Below, in pieces: positions 31,101-39,029 of a DNA stretch of 64,000 nt. The position numbers and the translations under genes are program-made. The stretch is from Owenia fusiformis (lineage: Eukaryota; Annelida; Polychaeta; Sabellida; Oweniidae), in NCBI GenBank assembly GCA_903813345.2, contig CAIIXF020000006.1:15752348-15816347 (forward strand), given 5' to 3'. Each line of letters opens with the position of its first letter. The stretch's first letter is position 1. The notes under the pieces are model-generated. The model ran no database searches, had not been told where the DNA came from, and worked only from the letters and a program-made list of their open reading frames with translations.

Positions 31101-34100
31101 TCATTGAATGTTAAGGCCGTTCATGTATGCTTATTGAGACAATGTACCAGAGTTGCTTGTTTTACCGACAATCGTCTATTTGAAGAGATTTATCTCTTGA
31201 AAAGCCCATGGGCGTTCTTTTAAATATCGAACTTTTTAGAGAACTTTTAGGATATTTTTGGACGTAGACAGACATACACGAGAGAAACTCCAGCGGTCTA
31301 CCAAGGGGGAGCTTTTTGACAGTTTTGGCAAAAAATCATGCAAAAAGTGCTCAGAATGGTAAAAAGCTGCATAATTTTGAAAGAGTATCTGACCAGACCT
31401 GCAAAAATACATGACCAATCCCAAATTATTTGGGCAACCCGATGAGAAAAATGCATGCTAAGGTGATGAAACGTTAATGAATTTTAATTTTGCCTATACT
31501 GAGATGTGTTAAACTCTATTTGGGTTAGATTTATTGCTACACCCTCTACTTACAGCCTTAACATGCCCCCTATCGGCTATCACCCGCTTCAAAATCATAA
31601 CAGGTTCCTTTATATCTTCCTTTATCTTCTGTTTAAGAAAAGCTGTTAGCTATCAGCTGTATTTTTGTCAATCAAGATTTCTCTTCATCTGTGAATTACC
31701 CAGCGAGAAACCAAAATGGCAATTTTGATGGAAAGACACAAAGTACCAGTCAAAATCTCTGAAGATTTCCGGGCAAACAATGGCAGCTCTCCCAGTTAGG
31801 TTTTAGACTGTCTTCTCATATTTTTTCAATTTTATTCAATTTCAAGTATTGTTTAGAGTTGTGCGTTCAACATATTCGAGAAGTCAATAGCTATAATAAA
31901 TTATATTGCAGATTTTGCTTGCATTTATGTAAGCTTTTCTCTTTTGACGGATACTTTGTGTCTTTCCTTGAAATCATGGCAGGTGTAACTGATCTACTGA
32001 AATCAACTTCAAGTGCTTACTACTATCTCCCAATGTGAGCTACATCAGTGCTTTTTGTTGAGAAAATATGTAAGTTATTAGCCGCTTCTTTGCCGATCAG
32101 GATTTAAATTCTCTTTATCTGTCATGTACCTAGCAAGATTCAGAGATTTTGACTTGTACGTCATGTCTTTCCGTCAAAACTTCCATTTTTGGTTTCTTGG
32201 TAAAGAGTATCTTCTCAATGTATAATGAGAATTTGCTGTTCGGCACAGAAGCACCTTTTAATTTTTTTCGATTTTCGCAAGGAGGACACTAACACAATTT
32301 TGAAGCGGTTGATAGCGGGCTCTAAAGGCTGTTCTAACAGATCAGTCACAGCCTCTGAAAGAGCTAGATCTACTGATCTAAGGCTCTAGCTTTAGGCTAG
32401 TCTAAGTCCTATAGATCTAGTAGTCTAGGCCTAGAATCATAGCCCAGGCATAGGCCCGTAAAAATGTAAAGAAATAAAGCTTACAGCATGTTCTATAAGT
32501 GAATATGACTCAATGCTATACATGTTCCGGGCCTATGCCTAGTATAGTCCCGCAGGACGAAGAAGATAGAATGTAAAAATCAAATTGAAAATCAAAATAA
32601 TCGAACGAAAAAAAATTGAAAAGTTGAAAATTCGATTTCGATTCAATTTGATTTTCTGCCATTATAAATGAAATACTGTACTTACCAACATGTTTCTCGG
32701 ATATATATGTTGTTCTTACTTTATCTTCGCCGAAGATCGATGTTTATTTATATATAACAATCGAATAATCGACATAATTCAAACTCATCACTACGACACC
32801 CGGGCTCCATTTAATTCAACACGCACTTAAGACGGGCCCCTTGGACCAAGCCTAGCTAAAATATATCACTGGAGTTTTTCGTAATAGGTAGTTTCTGATC
32901 CGGAATTTTTGTCAAATCAAAAAAATAAATTACTCGGCAATAGGTTATTAAGATAAATATTGGCGAGAGGTGTACACTGACAAAGAATGGTTGAAATAAC
33001 TCCATAAACGTCAAAGATCTAGGAAAAAACCGATGAAAATCTCCCCTAAAAAGGACCCCTTCGAAAATGGCATTCTCCATTTAAGGGCAAAAAGGCGGAG
33101 TTATAAGCGGACTGACACTTTCCTTAAATGGAGAAGTCTCGATGGATCTCGCTTAAACTCCGCCCCTACTTCGTGAAAAATCACGTGAATTCCGGCTTTT
33201 GCTGGGGCATATCCGGGCATCTCGGCTTCGAACCCAATCAGAAGTTTCAATTTTGACTGGCACCGCATACATTATCTCAAGTCTAACCCAATATTTTTAT
33301 GTATACGTTAAATAATGAACTATTTAATTGAATAATCATGATAAATGTATATTCCTAATCCATACAGTCTTATTGTTTGAATAATTGTCAATTTTTGGTT
33401 TGCGTAATTGGATTCACTTTGTTAAAAGACTAGCACTCGTATCACAATTATTTCTATGGTTTGATTTACCGGATGGTGTATTTAAGACACAGCTTAAGGC
33501 AAAGTAGTCAGAAAAATACATTTCACTTAATTTTGTTATCATTTTATAATGAGATTCATTTCACTCATTGGGCGATCTAATAGTAATTGAAGTTTTGGCG
33601 CGAAATGTGCCCTGCTTTGACGTCATTGATTTTCATCGACCAATCAGCGCAGCGGTCAAATGAGTACACTTTGGACTTTGGGGAAAGGTGAATACTGAGA
33701 CCTTTTTGCTAGGCATATTACCAATGATCATAAAATAACATGTAAATACTGAACTGTAAAATAATCATACAACTGTAATCTATCTTACTCTGTGAGAATC
33801 ATTGAAGCACAAAGGTCTGGTTGGCTGGCCCCTTGGCCCTGCAGTCCTATAGAATATGTAGTAGCTTGGGACATGATCTCTCTGTACAGCCTTAGGAATT
33901 GTTTCAAGTTCAAAAGCCTTGAGGATTCCCTCATCTTTGTTACTGTATTTATCTGTAGAAAAAGAAATTCAAGATCAACCTTGGAAATATCAAAATCAGT
34001 CATGAGAAAACCAACCATGGAAATACTGAGACCAACCATGGAATTATTAACCATAACTTTGAAATACTGAGATCAAAATCAAAAAAATTTGCACTGCATT

Positions 34101-35477
34101 CAATCATGGACTTCAACTATATAAGAAACTTGATGAGATCTTTTACATTTTCAACATTAATTTTGCAATTTCCTGATTTCATGTTATAAAAAATTTTGAA
34201 TCAACAAAACTGGCACCAGATAATGTTCATGAATAATCCAAACTATATTGAACTCAAAAACATTTGTTTTTAATTCAGAGCAAAATTACCTAAAATCTGC
34301 CGAGGTAGACATTATAGCACCTGGCAAAAATGTTAAATTTCAAGGCCTGAGTCTTGAAGTATATTTAATAACATAAACATTAACAAGGACAGCAATGAGA
34401 TGCAAGACCTGCTCAACTTTGTTGGTAGATGAAGGGGTCTATTTATAAATATAAAAAGTTAAAGTGACTTCATTTTGATCAAAGAAGCAAAATATGTATA
34501 CTGACCTTGATACATCTTATTCTGACAGTGCCTTTCCAGAATATAGTAGAATCTGTATCTTTCTTTACTTGGAAATGGAGTTGTTTGCCATTGTTGTCTG
34601 TGAAAGCAGTTGTTCTGAAATATACCATGCACAGTTTATGTAGGTAAACTACTTAAGGATGAACCTGGTATGTTGGCCTGCATGTTCAAGGAGCGGGACC
34701 CACCTTAATGAAAGTCAATCTGCCACAGGCATCTTATCTTACATTGACTCACTGGCACTCTATTTTCATTTCTTGTTTAGGTACTAAAATACATGTAGTA
34801 TGTATGCTTTGGGAAGGATGTGATACAGAACTAAACACTTATTGACACTAGAATTCTTTTGTATACATGATTATCATTTTTAAATTTTTGAAATCAGATT
34901 TGAGAGAAATCAGCAACTCCATGGAGTAGCAAATCCAATTTTGAATTTTACGATGCCTGAATGAGAAAAATGATACATAATCTTCTCTAAATTGAGCTAT
35001 ACTTCAGAAAGATCTCAAAATTAAGGAAATTCCTGTTTTCCAGACACGCCATATACAGAGCCCTTGGGGGTCAGGGATAAAAACATGTAATATATGTGAA
35101 ATAGATGTTGTGAATATACTACCAAAATTTCAAACAATAATATTATCTACATTGGTTTAAAAAATTACCACCATGATTAAAGCGGTGGCCATCTTGAAAT
35201 ATGTTTTTGCATAAAACTATTCATCATCACATTGTTCGAATAAGACAAACTGACTGACAGACGGATGGAGGGCTTCACAATATCCCTACCAAACTTCTTT
35301 CTTTGGGATAAAAATCAATGCATATTTAAAATATACTTACAAATCATTAAGGCCTTTCACAATAGAGAGAAAATGCTCATGTGAAATGATTGCAATTTGA
35401 CGAAGCTCAGACCCATGCTTTAGTAGAGCTGAATGAAGGGCAGAGGAATCCTTAATAGTACTTTCAACCACACCCAT
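15866..35477 (-). CDS. RNF141: RNF141 orthologue, RING finger E3 ubiquitin ligase
   Basis: Five coding exons on the minus strand join in phase to 254 residues: 35477-35341 (ATG), 34614-34506, 33952-33789, 16741-16631 and 16109-15866 (TGA). The protein begins MGVVES, a good N-myristoylation context shared with human RNF141 (MG...S). An N-terminal region follows, with 'KQLHFQVKKDTDSTIFWKGT' and 'RLLNLKQFLRLYREIMSQA' matching the conserved RNF141 body. The C3HC4 RING spans about residues 148-184: CPIC, then SCTHSYC, EQC and CPIC. The tail 'NDESWELTEKPD...YLIGLADKSGEP' matches the RNF141 end but runs about 30 residues longer. A role as a membrane-associated ubiquitin ligase is inferred from the RING and myristoyl site. 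Intron 4 is about 17 kb and full of repeats. It converges with the lamin-tail gene. Confidence 0.96.
16631..16741 (-). CDS. RNF141: RNF141 coding exon 4 (RING, first half)
   Basis: Acceptor 'ATATTTCAG', donor 'TG|GTATGT'. Encodes VDCAPTVDSECPICMEHKAD and 'VVLSCTHSYCEQCISQ' plus two bases of Trp: zinc ligands C148, C151, C162, H164, C167 and C170 of the C3HC4 RING. Confidence 0.96.
17481..17590. repeat. Direct copy of RNF141 intron-2 sequence 33979-34085
   Basis: 'CCTTGGAAATATCAAA', 'CAGTCATGAGAAAACCAACC', 'ATGGAAATACTGAGA' and 'CCATGGAATTATTAACC' appear in the same order at 33979-34085. The second copy starts about 25 bp upstream (in gene direction) of coding exon 3's acceptor; this one lies 0.7 kb upstream of the RING exon. 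Confidence 0.8.
18547..21240. repeat. 190-bp ACGT-rich tandem array, about 14 copies
   Basis: 'TATGGAACGTTGTAGGTAC' recurs at exact 190-bp steps (18621, 18811, 19001, 19191, 19381, 19571, 19761, 19951, 20141, 20331, 20521, 20711), with decayed units at about 20901 and 21093. Each unit has about nine ACGT tetramers, including CACGTG and two TTACGTCA sites, against less than one expected. Units alternate between two types (CGCAC/GTCGCC/CTGTAACG and CGCAT/GTCACC/ATGTAACG), and units from 19381 and 19951 share a three-unit block. The array starts at 'CCCAGCTAACAATTTTACG' and decays towards 21.24 kb. It lies in RNF141 intron 4 and contains no reading frame. Confidence 0.97.
21241..21664. other. 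Decayed edge of the 190-bp array and spacer
   Basis: Scattered pieces of the array unit ('GGAATGTTCTAGTAACCTTAA', shortened, and 'CAGGAAGATGTAGACACC') are still seen to about 21415. After that, nothing recognised. Confidence 0.5.
21665..22421. mobile_element. Foldback element with TIR AACCCCTAAAC, containing an inner palindrome
   Basis: Left end 'AACCCCTAAACGGTTAAG' and right end 'CTAACTGTTTAGGGGTT' are inverted with one or two mismatches. The interior is very AT-rich and holds the inverted repeat at 22090-22225. No transposase frame; no certain target duplication. Confidence 0.65.
22090..22225. repeat. 136-bp palindrome
   Basis: 'TTATGTAC' plus 'GGTTTTGGATACAGG' on the left pairs with 'CCTGTATCCAAAACC' plus 'GTACATAA' on the right; 'AAATATGTGTATATCCC' pairs with 'GGGATATACACATATTT' at the centre. 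A transcript would fold into one long hairpin. Frames read across it are by-products. Confidence 0.85.
23250..23348 (-). other. Candidate cassette or poison exon of RNF141
   Basis: On the minus strand, 'AATATTTCAG' precedes and 'GTAAGTCC' follows a 99-nt segment (33 codons). In the phase set by coding exon 3 it reads EQTSSTSRMEHLTVWKLGSL and on to 'GELRGK', then TGA eight bases before the donor. Inclusion would stop translation before the RING. No homologous peptide is known to me; splice use is untested. Confidence 0.35.
23760..24395. repeat. Two direct copies of a ~150-bp intron segment
   Basis: 'TACCTGATTAG', 'CTCAGGGTTATCATGG', 'CTACAA' and 'GACAATAGTAGT' occur in order at 23770-23910 and again at 24243-24395. 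On the minus strand both copies keep a 'TCTGTTTTCAG' acceptor-like site and an 'AATCAG|GTA' donor-like site around 77 and 85 nt. Confidence 0.7.
24575..24790. mobile_element. hAT-like MITE, second CAGGCCC copy, TSD ATAAT
   Basis: Over about 216 bp it is nearly the same sequence as 10308-10511 ('TTTGGCCCAAATATGGACAA', 'GAAAACTGCATGATTTTG'), with the right end 'CTGGCTACGGGCCTG'. The left end is slightly changed ('CAGGCCCAGCCCATAGC'). ATAAT is repeated at 24570-24574 and 24791-24795. Its similarity to the copy at 10.3 kb suggests a recent burst. Confidence 0.88.
25001..26125. repeat. Long palindrome (~430-bp arms) split by an insertion
   Basis: The left arm starts 'TTCACCCTATGCAGACAGAG' and the right arm ends with its reverse complement. 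Pairing continues through 'CTGTGGGAAATATTGGGTGC', 'CCGTTTTGGGACTTCAAATA' and 'CCCCAGCATTCATAAA'. It resumes after an unpaired block (25286-25555), with 'AATGGTGTTCAAG', to a centre near 25700 ('GGAGCTCCTCCGCACC'). Short frames in both arms are mirror images of the same non-coding sequence. Confidence 0.93.
25286..25560 (-). mobile_element. GTCACCACC-family element nested in left arm of palindrome, copy 4
   Basis: The block begins 'CAAGGCATTAACATGACAAA' and ends 'CACTTTTGGTGGTGACATAAA'. The right arm of the palindrome lacks it and reads straight through ('ACACCATTTTTTATGAATGC' on +), giving the empty site. CATAAA stands on both sides of the block and may be a target duplication, but other copies also end GACATAAA, so this is uncertain. 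At about 270 bp this is the longest member of the family seen here. Confidence 0.85.
26745..27470. repeat. Foldback element with ~300-bp arms
   Basis: Left-arm pieces 'TAATTCCTCACTTAAGTTAC', 'AAAGTAACATTTTGGTAAAA', 'ATGTTATTTTCTGGTACAAA' and 'CAGGAAAGTATCATTACA' pair in reverse order with right-arm pieces up to 27470; the centre is near 27110. Arms are about 85-90% alike by eye. No coding capacity. Confidence 0.85.
27575..28493. mobile_element. 919-bp DNA transposon remnant, exact 8-bp TSD GCATAAAC
   Basis: It begins 'TTATCCCGTTCCCCGACTAT' and ends with the inverse 'GAACGGGATAA'. Inverted similarity extends about 115 bp ('CCTGTACGATTACAACTTGG' pairs with sequence near 28433) and, more weakly, further inward. 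GCATAAAC is repeated exactly at 27567-27574 and 28494-28501. An 8-bp duplication fits hAT, P or Merlin-type elements; the TIR does not start CAG, so I cannot choose. No transposase. Confidence 0.87.
29139..29309. mobile_element. Small MITE with TIR CCGGTGTAAAA
   Basis: 'CCGGTGTAAAAG' and 'TTTTACACCGG' face each other 170 bp apart; inside, 'AATTATGGTCCTA' pairs with 'GGACCATAATT'. The preceding stretch 29049-29138 carries 'GGGACTAAAATTTTTGTCCC' and 'TTTAGTCCC', so the element may begin earlier. Confidence 0.6.
29480..29761. mobile_element. hAT-like MITE, TIR CATGGGCGTAGCCAGG, TSD TAAGA
   Basis: Left 'CATGGGCGTAGCCAGG' and right 'GCTGGCTACGCCCCTG' are inverted. TAAGA is repeated exactly at 29475-29479 and 29762-29766. 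Inside are 'GCGATCGCACCCCCC' blocks, twice near the right end. Same superfamily as 10308-10511 but a different interior. Confidence 0.87.
30090..31020. repeat. 119-bp ACGT-rich tandem array, about 8 copies
   Basis: 'ACGTTACGACAACGTC' recurs about every 119 bp (30461, 30584, 30703, 30822, 30941), with more diverged units back to about 30090. Each unit has about five ACGT cores ('ATTACGTAGCAAATG', 'CAACGTCTTTGTAACGTTTT'). The array is freshest at its right end, where it stops at 'AACGTTTGCTGGGTTATT'. It is unrelated in sequence to the 190-bp array but shares the ACGT bias and an outward-facing CCCAGC end. Confidence 0.93.
31563..32330. repeat. Foldback element, parent of the end-of-window copy
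   Basis: 'TATCACCCGCTTCAAAATC' (left) pairs with 'TTTTGAAGCGGTTGATAGC' (right), and 'GAGAAACCAAAATGGCAA' pairs with 'CATTTTTGGTTTCTTGG'. A shorter inner inverted pair 'GGAAAGACACAAAGTA' / 'TACTTTGTGTCTTTCC' is also present. No reading frame of note. Confidence 0.75.
31865..32351 (+). repeat. Segment duplicated at 63518-64000 (~99% identical)
   Basis: From 'GTTCAACATATTCGAGAAGT' onward this sequence matches the last 483 bases of the window in the same orientation, with about four or five substitutions and one 4-nt indel that I could see. The match starts inside the foldback element, so the other copy lacks the left arm. Confidence 0.95.
32352..33788. other. RNF141 intron, mostly unique sequence
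   Basis: It contains a clustered 'TCTAG' palindrome run near 32365-32440, a hairpin 'CTCCATTTAAGG...CCTTAAATGGAG' at about 33076-33136, and nothing coding. Confidence 0.5.
33789..33952 (-). CDS. RNF141: RNF141 coding exon 3
   Basis: Acceptor 'TTCTTTTTCTACAG', donor 'GA|GTAAGA'. Encodes INTVTKMRESSRLLNLKQFL, RLYREIMSQATT and on to 'CASMILT', ending in phase 2, which pairs with the single base opening the RING exon 17 kb away. Confidence 0.92.
33979..34085. repeat. Partner of the duplicated block at 17481-17590
   Basis: Same order of words as 17481-17590, about 85% alike by eye. In gene direction it sits within the last 150 bases before the acceptor of RNF141 coding exon 3. Confidence 0.8.
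34506..34614 (-). CDS. RNF141: RNF141 coding exon 2
   Basis: Acceptor 'ATATTTCAG', donor 'AAG|GTCAGT'. Encodes L-TTAFTDNNGKQLHFQVKKD and on to 'TVRIRCIK'; the 'FWKGTVRIRCIK' end matches the conserved 'FWK..VR..C.K' of RNF141. 109 nt, phase 2 in, phase 0 out. Confidence 0.93.
35341..35477 (-). CDS. RNF141: RNF141 coding exon 1 (start)
   Basis: Acceptor CAG lies just before the exon at 35478; ATG is at 35477-35475. Encodes MGVVESTIKDSSALHSALLK and on to 'IVKGLND', leaving two bases (phase 2); donor GTAAGT. The M-G-x-x-x-S start fixes the initiation codon. An upstream non-coding exon is required. Confidence 0.92.
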
Positions 35478-35478
35478 T

Positions 35479-36923
35479 CTGAAAAATATTGGTTCTACAT
35501 GTATACAAAGTTTAAACAGTATTATCTATGATACCTTAATGAATATTTGAAACTAGAAGAACAGAAACTCAAAGTTGCAAATTGAGGACACAATATCGCT
35601 GATATATTGGGGAAATCAACAGAACAACCATCAGAACTACCAACTGTTGGATAAAACACAATTAGTCCAAAGCAACTTTCAAGTATTTTATCTACTATTA
35701 TGAAACTCTTGGAAGTAATAAATATGACTAAGTGTTATGTGGAAAGATAACAAGAAATGTGTGTTTTTTTCAATTTCATTTCGACTTTATTACTAGCCAG
35801 TAGAAAAGTAATATCTGTGAACAATCATCAAATTGATCGTGTAACGAAGTAGTTGAAGCCTCAAAGTTGGTAGATTCACCAACTTCTCAAATACATCTTT
35901 AAGAGCCTAAACATCGGGGGGTTACTCTGCACCTTTATAGAGAGAACCAGATCTACTATAGCAAGAAAACAAAAAATTGTTTAAATTTTAGAATATTTTT
36001 AGCTCATACATGTATTATCATTTCTTGTCATGTCTATTTTTGGAACATCCCCAAGTGCATACTTTATCCCAGGAAAACTTAAGATTTTTACAATAATGTT
36101 TTATTTCTCTATTTTTATGGTTACCATTTGTATCACTTTTGAATTTTTATGCAATCCTCATTGGCAAGCCCGGTGATCGTACAAAATGGATGGAGGGGGG
36201 ATTAGGCGATTTCTGCAAGAAAACTCAACAAATTTGGAAGATTTATTTTTCAAGAGAAAATTTACAACTGAATTGCCAAATGAATAGGCGCAGTGCATGG
36301 CAAAATATGTTAGATCATCTAGTATTTTTTTGAACTGATACCCTTCTAAAATATGAGATCTATTAAAAAAGGTGCATCATCACCAACGTGCAAAAGTCAA
36401 TGTTTTTGCTATAAATCAGGCTACAATGGTCTACACTACCTGTAATAAATAGGTATAAGGGACGTTATTATCACAATACTAATGACATTGCTCACTTTTT
36501 TAAGTTAGTTTCCATGCGTCATACAAAAAATAATCGAAATAAATTAATATTGGATGGAGGGGGGATCGGATGGAGGGGGGATAACATGTATATAAGACAT
36601 GATAAGACATGCTACTTGAATTTATTCTTATAACTCCAAATTTTCCCATTTTTCATTCTCCAGAGATATAATATCCATTTTCAAACTGGGGTACTGAGTT
36701 TTCAAACACACGAGTTCTTGTGAATTTGTTCCATCGTAAAGACATATAAATCCCCCGTGGGATGTTTTGATATCAGTAGGTGCAATCTTTGTTCCTGTGT
36801 CATCACGACTCTGATATATTTTTACAATATTGGGACAAAATCACAAATGGAAAGTTCTCACGTTGTTTAAATAAATAAATAAGAATAACTTGATTTGGGC
36901 TTACCCAAATAAAACTGCAGTTT
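35479..36923. other. RNF141 5' intron sequence
   Basis: AT-rich intron. The 15-mer 'GGATGGAGGGGGGAT' occurs three times (about 36187, 36552 and 36569). No exon recognised. Confidence 0.5.
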
Positions 36924-37278
36924 GACTGAGGAAAGAATAGTAAGGAGGTTAAACTTAAAGGTAATCATTATTTCAGCTTATATTCCTCTTGAAACATGGT
37001 GGATCTTAAAAATATAAAAGTGGACGTCCCCTTTTGAAGCTTTGAACTGAATTTACACCTTTTAATGCCGAAATTGATAGTTTATCCATACATTTTAAGA
37101 AAATAAGTATGTCGAAGAAGATGTTAAGCCAACTGTTGCCTTGATAGCTCAGAAAAAGTTAAAATTTTCTTATTTTCTCTCTACAAGCCTTTTGCCCCTT
37201 TAATAATGGCTTTCTTTACTATTAGGAATTTTCTTGGCCGTTATTGAGTTTAACCTCCTTACTATTCTTTCCTTAGTC
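36924..37278. mobile_element. 355-bp MITE with 32-bp terminal inverted repeats
   Basis: 36924-36955 ('GACTGAGGAAAGAATAGTAA' and on) is the reverse complement of 37247-37278 with one mismatch. The interior is not coding. Flanks 'TGCAGTTT' and 'GCAAGTTC' are only partly alike, so no target duplication is claimed. The near-identical ends suggest a fairly young insertion. Confidence 0.88.
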
Positions 37279-37426
37279 GCAAGTTCTGGATCCATTGAAA
37301 CCATTATCCGCAATAACATGCAACTGATACTTGACAATAACATAAAAACACATAACATCAAGCGATTTAACACAATATTATTGTGTTAAATGTTCATTTA
37401 TACTTGTAAAATGAGGCTACACTTAC

Positions 37427-37500
37427 CAATTTCTAAAAATGACATTTCCGCATGTCCGTCATTGTGTCTGTTAGTCTCGGTGCCCCGGGTTCAAATTAAA
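37427..37500 (-). other. RNF141: Candidate 5' UTR exon of RNF141
   Basis: On the minus strand a strong donor 'AAATTG|GTAAGT' ends a non-coding stretch at 37427. It holds only a short upstream frame (about 9 codons). Coding exon 1 needs an upstream exon because an acceptor precedes its ATG by one base. A competing donor ('TTTTG|GTGAGT') lies at about 39116. The upstream boundary is unknown. Confidence 0.35.
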
Positions 37501-38283
37501 GTATTAGCTAAATGAAATTGTTGTCAAATAGATTGATAATTATCATCACGATTACTCGAGATAAAAAGATCAATTTTGAGGATAACAGGTATCTTTGATT
37601 AATTTATGTAGCGTGTGAATACATGCAAAATAGTTATTTATTGCAAACCTTCTGTTTGTTAATGCAGTGCCGCAATGACGGTTAATTTCTGATATGATTT
37701 GCAATTTCGAAGTTATCAGAACTGACCGACATTTTCGTTAATTCCAAACCTGTCTACAATATTTTCATAATTATGCATCAATTGGGGCTTAGGGGGATAC
37801 GGGTTGGTGTGTAAGTATTCATAAGGTATGTATGCATGCTTGAATCACATTCTTTATGTAATATTACCATGTTTTCAGGGTTTAATTAGTTCCGCTTGTC
37901 GAAACAAGCGGAACTATTAAACTTATGCTCTTTAACCAAAATGATGATGTAGGTTAGACCTAGCTGGGGCCACAAAACATGTCAGATAAGAAACGAGGCC
38001 CAGGCTAGGTCTAATGTTGTAATGTTGTTGGATTAATCGTGACCATGAATCAATCAATGCAGAATGTCTTCGATCATGAATATTTCAATAGTCTACAATT
38101 TGAGTAATTTCTCTCAAATTCCGAGGTTAAAATTTGATGACGTCTGATTTTACATTCACATAATAATGCAAATAAGTCCATTCGTCGAGAATCTTACCTT
38201 TTGTCAACCTATACGATGAGAAATCATTGAATAAGTAAGAGATGATCTAAGTTTCTACTAATTTTTATACACCTGATGCGTAA

Positions 38284-38413
38284 TACGTCACAGATTTCTG
38301 TGTTTTCTGACGTCATCATAACTTGCACTCTACAAACGGAAGTGGCAAATTGGTTTTCGGCCAAAAACGATAATCCACTGTTTAATCTGTTTATGACGGT
38401 TTAAAGTATTTCG
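38284..38413 (+). promoter_or_regulatory. Candidate promoter and first exon with CRE and ETS sites
   Basis: 'TACGTCA' (38284-38290), a full CRE 'TGACGTCA' (38308-38315) and an ETS-like 'CGGAAGTG' (38337-38344) lie just before a good donor 'TATTTCG|GTAAGT' at 38413. This is the usual look of a TATA-less animal promoter and short non-coding first exon on +. Head-to-head with the RNF141 5' region, it may be shared. A second TGACGTCA is at 39412-39419. Confidence 0.4.
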
Positions 38414-38900
38414 GTAAGTCAAACTAGATTTTAATACTTATTTAACATAATTACCTGTCATTTTTGATGTTCATAGAACTCTGTTCCATTCTAAAAGACT
38501 TTCAAAAGGGATTTTGAACATCTGATATTTTTCAGTTTGAGTTTCACATCACTTGTCAACCCCTCCCACATCACAATTGCATTGCTTCAGTAACAGTGAT
38601 TCAGATGTGTTCCTTGCGCCCATATTGTATTGATTGTTTTGACAAAGATATGAATCATGGTTTCTAATTATGTTTGAATGTCATTTAGTCTGCTAGCTGG
38701 TGTACACGAATTAGAGTACATCTACATGCATGGAGGCAATGTTGTCCATGTTGGTAATTGTCGGACACTCAGTGTATACAGTCATCTGTCAGACAATTAT
38801 CTATATAGACAGCATTGCCTCTATTGTTGTGTATCCTCAGTCCTAGACATTATTGTACATAGGAGCATTCTCGAACATGGGGCATTCCTAGTATGTATCC

Positions 38901-38929
38901 AACAGACCGAATATAATATTCGGTCTGTT
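38901..38929. repeat. Near-perfect 29-bp palindrome
   Basis: 'AACAGACCGAATAT' is followed almost at once by its inverse 'ATATTCGGTCTGTT'. A similar small hairpin, 'AGTTCCGCTTGT' / 'ACAAGCGGAACT', lies at about 37889-37916. Function unknown. Confidence 0.7.
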
Positions 38930-39029
38930 ATGATTGATATATTTCCTGTGGAAATCGCGGTGATATTTTTTGCACATAAATTTCTCGTTTATTACAAGAA
39001 TGTTCACCTTGAAAATAGGTGAATATGTT

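Noticed and set aside
38678-39022. 114-codon plus frame
   Set aside because: It contains small inverted repeats and a 29-bp palindrome; no recognisable protein content.
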